Part shown: positions 24,051-28,314 of the stretch, in pieces | How the letters are laid out: the number at the start of each line of letters is the position of its first letter | Position numbering within the stretch: position 1 is the stretch's first letter | Notes under the pieces: generated by a model | What the model was told of the DNA's origin: nothing | Databases searched by the model: none | Seen by the model: the letters and a program-made list of their open reading frames with translations, nothing else | Made by a program: the position numbers and the translations under genes | Source of the DNA: a virus | Virus record (IMG/VR): IMGVR_UViG_3300006923_000095 | Coordinates: 1-28,314 of that record | Reading direction: 5' to 3' (one strand) | DNA length: 28,314 bases

Positions 24051-24961
24051 TGGGGAAATCAGTTGTATTTACATTTGGTCGAATGAATCCAGTAACTACT
24101 GGACATGAATTTTTAGTTGATAAATTAAAATCAGTATCCAAAAAGAAAAACGCAGATACAATGATTTTCCTTTCTCATACAAGGAACATGAAAAAAGACC
24201 CGCTGAAATACGACGACAAGTTAAAGTTTGCTAAATTGGCATTTGGTAATATTGTAAAATCGTCCAAATCTCGCCAAGTATTCGAAATAATGCCCGAACT
24301 CGAAAAGAAGGGTTATACGGAAGTTACTATGGTTGTGGGTTCTGACAGAGTTCCCGAGTTTAAACGTGTTCTAGAGAAATATAATGGAGATCTTTACAAT
24401 TTTGACAAAATAGAAGTTATTTCTGCTGGCGAACGAGATCCCGATGCTGACGATGTTTCTGGAATGTCCGCTTCTAAGATGAGAAACTTTGTAAAAAGTG
24501 ATGATATTACATCATTTGCAAAGGGAACCCCAAAATCTCTAAATAATAAAGAGATTAAAAATCTGTTTAACCTAGTTGCAATTGGACTTAGAGAAATGGT
24601 GGATACCACAGAAAATTTAGAGACCCAACTATTTGAAGTATTATCACGATCCGACCGCATAAAACGTGGTCGAGTTATGAAGCGTATGAAAAATAAAATA
24701 AAGATGAAGAGAAAACTTGCCATGAAGCGTCGATCAACTCCAGAAAAATTGGACAAGAAATCACGGAAAATGGCAATTAATACGCTAAAGAAGAAATTCG
24801 CTGCCGGAAAATCTTTGAGCGATTTGACACCGGGAGAGAAGGCGAGAATAGAAAAAAGAATCACTTCCAAGAAAGGACTAGTTGACAGACTAGCACGAAA
24901 ATCCAAAAAAATAGTTCGACAAACTGAACGTGAACGATTAAGCGGTGGGAGCAAAAAATGA
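24050..24961 (+). CDS. HxGH-type nucleotidyltransferase fused to a basic domain
   Basis: 303 residues. Residues 1-185 are a cytidylyltransferase/NMNAT-like domain: FGRMNPVTTGH (9-19) with T-x-G-H, VVGSDRVPEF (95-104) and SGMSASKMR (137-145), the ISSTxIR equivalent. The substrate is uncertain. Residues 199-303 are strongly basic helical sequence (RGRVMKRMKNKIKMKRK), with TPEKLDKKSRK and LTPGEKARIEKR; similar tails occur in other marine phage proteins, to my recollection. ATG 24050 is preferred (GGAG 6 bases upstream) over ATG 24038. TAATG junction with the previous gene, so the pair is co-translated. Confidence 0.8.
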   Translation: MGKSVVFTFGRMNPVTTGHEFLVDKLKSVSKKKNADTMIFLSHTRNMKKDPLKYDDKLKFAKLAFGNIVKSSKSRQVFEIMPELEKKGYTEVTMVVGSDRVPEFKRVLEKYNGDLYNFDKIEVISAGERDPDADDVSGMSASKMRNFVKSDDITSFAKGTPKSLNNKEIKNLFNLVAIGLREMVDTTENLETQLFEVLSRSDRIKRGRVMKRMKNKIKMKRKLAMKRRSTPEKLDKKSRKMAINTLKKKFAAGKSLSDLTPGEKARIEKRITSKKGLVDRLARKSKKIVRQTERERLSGGSKK

Positions 24962-25041
24962 TGATAAACGAAGATATCAAAGATGATGCAAAAAAAGCAT
25001 TAGAACTTTTTGATGCTGAAATATGCGGGAAGAAACTATGA
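24958..25041 (+). CDS. Very small ORF linking two late genes
   Basis: 27 residues (MMINEDIKDDAKKALELFD and eight more), acidic and helical. It overlaps the previous stop (ATGATGA) and the next start, filling the gap exactly. The tight coupling at both ends supports translation, but it might serve only to carry ribosomes to the next gene. Confidence 0.4.
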   Translation: MMINEDIKDDAKKALELFDAEICGKKL

Positions 25042-26612
25042 TGAGAGAGGGAAAGAAAATAACTACACCCGAACAACTAGTTAAATTAGTACCATCGGAA
25101 GCAAAAATTTGGAACGGTAATACAGCGAAGATACCGAAACCCAAAGCTATTAATAGAGATACCGTGGTTATACCAAGTGCGCTAACACTCGATGAGATCA
25201 TGAAAGTGTTAGAATCAAATGGATACAAATATAATGCTAAATCGTCAACATGGAAATCTGGTAAATCGGTAATAGGGATTAATTGGAATGATAGTGGCGG
25301 TCGAGGAAGCGCTGTATTATGGCAAGAGTCTAATACTATGAATGAGAAAGTAGACATCAAAAAATTAAAAGGACCATTCCCATTCAGAGCGAAATCTGGA
25401 AAGGACATTGACATTTATCTTGACGACAATAGAGATAAAAAGCAATGGTACATTCCTCAACTTGATAAATTTGTGGATGAAAAAGAAGCGCAAAAATGGT
25501 TGAAGAGTGAAGACTCTGGAGAACTTGAAGAGTCTACATTAAGAATTGCTCCTAAATTTTCTTCAAAAAAAGGTGTGATACCGGTTATAGACACAGGGAC
25601 AGAAAAGAAAGGAACTCCTGGTGATATCGTCGGAGAAATAACCCGAGGCGGAAAAGGTTTTTCTTTTGAATTTGAGGATGAATTACAAGATAAATTGAAA
25701 CCCAGTGAAAAAGAATTCTCGCATAGGAACATGCAATCAGTGATTTCCCACATGAATAAACTATTTTCAAAATTATCACCGAAGAAAGAATCCACAAATA
25801 ACCAAGAGGATAATGATATGCTAGATGAAAAAGATAACAAAAGTACTTTAAAAACTCATGATCTTGGTAAAACTGATGATGATAAAGATAACGAGTTGCA
25901 AAAAAATGTCAACTCTCTTTTCAGTTTGCTAAAGAAGGGTGGACACTCTAAAGCGCCAACCTCTTTTAATGGTCTAGCAGTTCCACCAGATATGCAAAAA
26001 ATTCTGAATCAAAAATTTTCTGGTAAGGGTTCCCTCGCTGAAGATACCGAAGATGTTGAATTGGATGAAGGTATTGATCCAAAAGCTCATGGCGCTGGTT
26101 CTGGACCCGCATTAGATCAGCATCAAATGATTGACGATCTTTTTAGATTAAGTAAAGGGATGGGACGAACAAAACCACTCAGAACTTATAAAGGTGTTCA
26201 ATTAGAATCACACACTCTTATCGCTGTTCAACAGAAACTCGATGAATACTATCAAGCGGAAACCGAAGCAATTGAAGAGAATGACAGATTGAAGATCAAT
26301 ACGCTTTATGTCGATCAACTTTCTATGGACGCAGCTGCCGATAAGGGACAAACTTTAAAAAAAGTAATTGAGGAATCCCATAATGTCGGAGATTGGATAC
26401 ACCAGAAACAAAGTGATTTTGACTATTATGGGAAAGTTACAGAATTATTGAAAAATGGATCAGCGAAAGCTTTCGTAGTTCGTGTTGAAGGATCTAGAAT
26501 AGAGAAACCAAAACAAACGTCATTGAGGGGTTGGTATCCAGAACCGCGCAGAATTAAAGAAACTGATATTCCACCCAAAGCGCTAGCAAAATTAAAGACC
26601 AAATTGGACTGA
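25038..26612 (+). CDS. Large late protein with internal repeat
   Basis: 524 residues, not recognised. Residues 40-100 look globular (LTLDEIMKVLESNGYKY, WKSGKSVIGINW). Residues 105-160 may form another module. From 250 on, acidic linkers separate two ungapped 37-residue repeats (291-327 and 365-401; shared L-F-x-L, K, G, Q-K-[FL], 9 identities). Glu-rich linkers contain (I/L)-x-E sites such as L163-E-E165 and L342-D-E344 that the gp21 protease could cut. No signal peptide. ATG 25038 or 25041; GGGAAG lies upstream. A packaged or head-associated protein is a reasonable guess. Confidence 0.75.
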   Translation: MMREGKKITTPEQLVKLVPSEAKIWNGNTAKIPKPKAINRDTVVIPSALTLDEIMKVLESNGYKYNAKSSTWKSGKSVIGINWNDSGGRGSAVLWQESNTMNEKVDIKKLKGPFPFRAKSGKDIDIYLDDNRDKKQWYIPQLDKFVDEKEAQKWLKSEDSGELEESTLRIAPKFSSKKGVIPVIDTGTEKKGTPGDIVGEITRGGKGFSFEFEDELQDKLKPSEKEFSHRNMQSVISHMNKLFSKLSPKKESTNNQEDNDMLDEKDNKSTLKTHDLGKTDDDKDNELQKNVNSLFSLLKKGGHSKAPTSFNGLAVPPDMQKILNQKFSGKGSLAEDTEDVELDEGIDPKAHGAGSGPALDQHQMIDDLFRLSKGMGRTKPLRTYKGVQLESHTLIAVQQKLDEYYQAETEAIEENDRLKINTLYVDQLSMDAAADKGQTLKKVIEESHNVGDWIHQKQSDFDYYGKVTELLKNGSAKAFVVRVEGSRIEKPKQTSLRGWYPEPRRIKETDIPPKALAKLKTKLD

Positions 26613-26613
26613 T

Positions 26614-26621
26614 TATAAATA
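26614..26621 (+). promoter_or_regulatory. T4-type late promoter
   Basis: Exact TATAAATA two bases after the preceding stop codon. The start near 26627 leaves a short leader with AGGAG (26634-26638) for the structural gene at 26645. Confidence 0.87.
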
Positions 26622-26644
26622 CTCTAAAATACTAGGAGAGAATT

Positions 26645-27178
26645 ATGTCACTTTGGGGGACCGGAACTGGCGGGGACGAAGCCAAACCAAAATATTTGTC
26701 CGATACTGAAAAGAAGAAAACCTATGCCGACAAAACTGGATGGGTGTATGAACGACCCGATGGAACAAAAGAAATACTGGTTGCTGCTGGATCATTGTCA
26801 GACTCACTTGCTGGAGCAACGATCAACTCAATCGAATTTGTCGGAACCAATGTAACAGAAGCGCTCGAAGGACAAGTTAAAGTAATTTTTAATGAGGAAG
26901 TAGTCGTTGCAGGAACAACTGGAGATCTAACAATCCCATTGACAGCAACAACTGCCGGCGCTCTAACCGCAGCATACACTGCAGGAACAGGAACGAACCA
27001 ACTTACATTTGATTTCACAGCTCCCGACGCTCCCGATACCATTTCTGTAACCGGAACTACATTGACAAAAGGTTCTGCTACATTGAAGGATAAGGATGGT
27101 GACCTTGCTGACTCTGGTATTACATATACCGCAGGGATGGCAACAGGTGCTGGAACAATGACAGTGGACGCCGCATAA
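26645..27178 (+). CDS. Virion structural protein with Ig-like domain
   Basis: 177 residues. The start MSLWGTGTGGDEAKPKYLSD and the phrase TGWVYERPDGTKEILVAAGSL are typical of short head or neck structural proteins of marine T4-like phages (MSLWGK... type), as I recall. Residues 58-175 form one bacterial Ig-like/SwmB-like beta domain: VKVIFNEEVVV, a Thr/Ala-rich loop, NQLTFDF and ATLKDKDGDLADSG. Low Lys/Arg and high Gly/Thr/Ala match surface decoration. Exact late promoter and AGGAG site. Exact place in the virion unknown. Confidence 0.72.
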   Translation: MSLWGTGTGGDEAKPKYLSDTEKKKTYADKTGWVYERPDGTKEILVAAGSLSDSLAGATINSIEFVGTNVTEALEGQVKVIFNEEVVVAGTTGDLTIPLTATTAGALTAAYTAGTGTNQLTFDFTAPDAPDTISVTGTTLTKGSATLKDKDGDLADSGITYTAGMATGAGTMTVDAA

Positions 27179-27204
27179 AATAAATTTCAAAGAACTTAAA
27201 ACAC

Positions 27205-27261
27205 TAATCTATTTGTCCTAAATAATATTGACTATTACTATTAGAAAGGACAAATAGATTA
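27205..27261 (+). promoter_or_regulatory. 15-bp hairpin sequestering the start of the gene at 27261
   Basis: Left arm 27205-27219 (TAATCTATTTGTCCT) and right arm 27247-27261 (AGGACAAATAGATTA) are perfect complements around a 27-base loop. The right arm includes most of the AAGGA site and the A of the ATG. No T-run follows, so it is not a terminator. Read-through RNA would fold and hide the start. Confidence 0.85.
27217..27224 (+). promoter_or_regulatory. Variant late promoter inside the hairpin
   Basis: CCTAAATA, the same 8-mer as at 5336, spans the end of the left arm and the loop. RNA starting near 27230 would lack the left arm and leave the ribosome site free. Confidence 0.5.
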
Positions 27262-27704
27262 TGAGTGAAGAAATTAATGTTTTAGATTATGTTGAGAATT
27301 TCCGCAACAGTCTAGCAAACCAATCCCAGACAGATACCGCAAATTATGCCGAGTTGAGTCGACAAACCACCCAAATTGGAAAAGATATAGAATCTCTTAG
27401 AGGTGCTATCGCTTTATGTAATGAATTTATTACAGAAATTTCAGCGGAGGATGACCAACATGTCGTTAGACGAAACGAATTGACACAACAGCGGACGAAT
27501 CTTGTCACAACATACAGACAGAACGAAAAACAGCTGACAGATTTACATTCAGTTTTGCTATCAACGTCGGGTGCCCTGGAAGCACTACATCACGTATCGT
27601 CTAGATTTACAAATCAAGTTGATACGGAAGTAAATACTGAAGTTGATACCATTGTGGATGTTGAAGAGATGCCAGCAGTTCCCGATGATATTGAAGAGAA
27701 GTAA
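27261..27704 (+). CDS. Coiled-coil hypothetical protein
   Basis: 147 residues, not recognised. Residues 25-115 are helical, with heptad-like spacing (DIESLRGAIALCNEFITEI, NLVTTYRQNEKQLTDLH), probably a coiled coil. The acidic C-terminus has a degenerate Val-Asp/Asn-Thr-Glu repeat (QVDTEVNTEVDTIVD). Its start is buried in the 27205-27261 hairpin, implying tight timing of translation. TAATG junction with the next gene. Confidence 0.82.
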   Translation: MSEEINVLDYVENFRNSLANQSQTDTANYAELSRQTTQIGKDIESLRGAIALCNEFITEISAEDDQHVVRRNELTQQRTNLVTTYRQNEKQLTDLHSVLLSTSGALEALHHVSSRFTNQVDTEVNTEVDTIVDVEEMPAVPDDIEEK

Positions 27705-28096
27705 TGCTTTTTGAAAATATTGACAGTTCTAATTTTATAGATTATGCTGAAACTTTCTATCACAACCCTCAGTGTACTTGTTATGATGATTTTTTGGAAG
27801 ACATAAACAGAATCAAGTATGTTAAAAGATTGTTTAATAAATACACTAGAAGTGGAGAATTCAAAGAACGACTAGTGCTCAATCATGTTATAGCGTTTTA
27901 TAATGTGTTTGATAGTTATGCTGCAACAAGGATTTGGTTTACTAGGATCGACAAGGAACATTGGTCAACTTTACATGCAGTATTGAAATTCTTGGGATAC
28001 ATGCCCAGAATTATACATGGCATTAACGAAACACATGTGCTTTCTGATGAACTTCCACTAAACGAGGAAGTTTATAATAAACTAGAAAGTCTATGA
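27704..28096 (+). CDS. Conserved T4-like phage protein of unknown function
   Basis: 130 residues, mainly helical. The phrase DINRIKYVKRLFNKYTRSGEFKERLVLNH followed by YNVFDSYAATRIWF and HAVLKFLGYMP is, to my memory, a pattern common in marine T4-like phages, but with no assigned function. No catalytic motif or membrane segment seen. Cys-containing CTCYDD near residue 24. Linked by TAATG upstream and ATGA downstream, so expressed with its neighbours. Confidence 0.85.
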   Translation: MLFENIDSSNFIDYAETFYHNPQCTCYDDFLEDINRIKYVKRLFNKYTRSGEFKERLVLNHVIAFYNVFDSYAATRIWFTRIDKEHWSTLHAVLKFLGYMPRIIHGINETHVLSDELPLNEEVYNKLESL

Positions 28097-28314
28097 TACT
28101 AAATGAAGGGTTACTCGGTTCAGCAACAAGTCTATTTGTCTTGTACAAAATAATTTCCAAGATGGTCACTCCTATTGAGTCGACTCAAGCATATAAATTG
28201 GGAATAGTTGACGACAAGGGGAAAATACTTAGAAAATCTAAAACTCTGACAACACAAGAGGAAAAGGATTCTCTGACTTTATTAGATGTCTTTATATTCA
28301 ATTTGAAGCGGACT
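28093..28314 (+). CDS. Conserved phage protein, N-terminal part (runs off the window)
   Basis: 74 residues visible from ATG 28093, which overlaps the previous stop. Begins MILNEGLLGSATSLF, then YKIISKMVTPIESTQAYKLGIVDDKGKILRKSK and LTLLDVFIFNLKR. The pattern 'P-x-E-x-T-x-A-Y-x-L-G-I-x-D-x-x-G-K' followed by 'F-N-L-K-R' is familiar from an uncharacterised family in marine T4-like phages. The C-terminus is missing, so nothing more can be said. Confidence 0.8.
   Translation, partial: MILNEGLLGSATSLFVLYKIISKMVTPIESTQAYKLGIVDDKGKILRKSKTLTTQEEKDSLTLLDVFIFNLKRT

Noticed and set aside
24394-24954. Long antisense ORF of 186 residues
   Set aside because: Lies inside the basic domain of the 24050 gene; Lys/Arg-rich coding sequence on the + strand leaves open Phe/Ser/Leu-rich frames on the other. 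No start signals.
24977-25414. Antisense ORF of 145 residues
   Set aside because: Opposes the start of the 25038 gene, hydrophobic low-information sequence, no ribosome site; a shadow.
27205-27261. Intrinsic terminator or transposon ends
   Set aside because: No T-run after the stem, and no transposase or target duplication nearby; the arms fit a translation switch instead.
1-28314. tRNA genes
   Set aside because: I looked for cloverleaf arms with TTCGA/TTCAA-type T loops in the non-coding gaps and saw none.

Overview
The window is a contiguous piece of an AT-rich, T4-like contractile-tailed phage genome. Every convincing gene lies on the + strand, mostly with 4-base (ATGA), TAATG or zero-base junctions. 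The gene set and order (21-22-23, uvsY-uvsW, 55-47-46-45-44-62-regA, 43-uvsX-41-dexA) is the T4 core. Several conserved but uncharacterised families, and a short gp23 with no gene 24 next to it, resemble marine T4-like phages rather than coliphage T4. The host cannot be named from the sequence; the sigma70-type promoters fit a bacterium with a standard housekeeping sigma factor.

Region 1 (1-5859) is the head block: small prohead-core candidates, gp21 protease, gp22 scaffold, gp23 major capsid protein, a strong terminator, two unknown genes and a tail-tube-like protein. Three exact T4 late promoters (TATAAATA) serve it. Region 2 (5870-7817) is uvsY-uvsW recombination. The 3' half of uvsW and the 418-bp non-coding gap behind it (7818-8235) differ in codon and word usage from the rest. 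The gap holds a chain of hairpins and a higher-order tandem repeat.

Region 3 (8199-16490) is the early replication and transcription block: late sigma factor gp55, a zinc ribbon, gp47/gp46, a GMP-reductase-like enzyme, clamp gp45, clamp loader gp44/gp62, RegA, a MazG-type pyrophosphohydrolase, a broken or split small ORF and a T7-lysozyme-type amidase. Region 4 (16492-22472) has a tandem operator-like repeat, gp43 polymerase, a small exported protein, UvsX, gp41 and a DexA-type exonuclease. Near-consensus sigma70 promoters precede 55, 47, 45, 43 and a small gene at 22558. For 55, 47 and 43 the -10 box is so close to the ATG that the mRNAs are predicted to be leaderless.

Region 5 (22761-28314) looks like a late virion-associated block: a ligase-like KxDG nucleotidyltransferase candidate, an HxGH nucleotidyltransferase fused to a very basic tail, a 524-residue protein with an internal repeat, an Ig-like structural protein, and three genes of unknown function. 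The best regulatory find is a perfect 15-bp inverted repeat (27205-27261). It buries the ribosome site and first base of a start codon, and a late-promoter-like motif lies across its left arm and loop. This is the arrangement known from T4 genes e and soc.

The best candidates for something undescribed are that hairpin switch, the leaderless early promoters, the two-nucleotidyltransferase cassette and the repeat region after uvsW.
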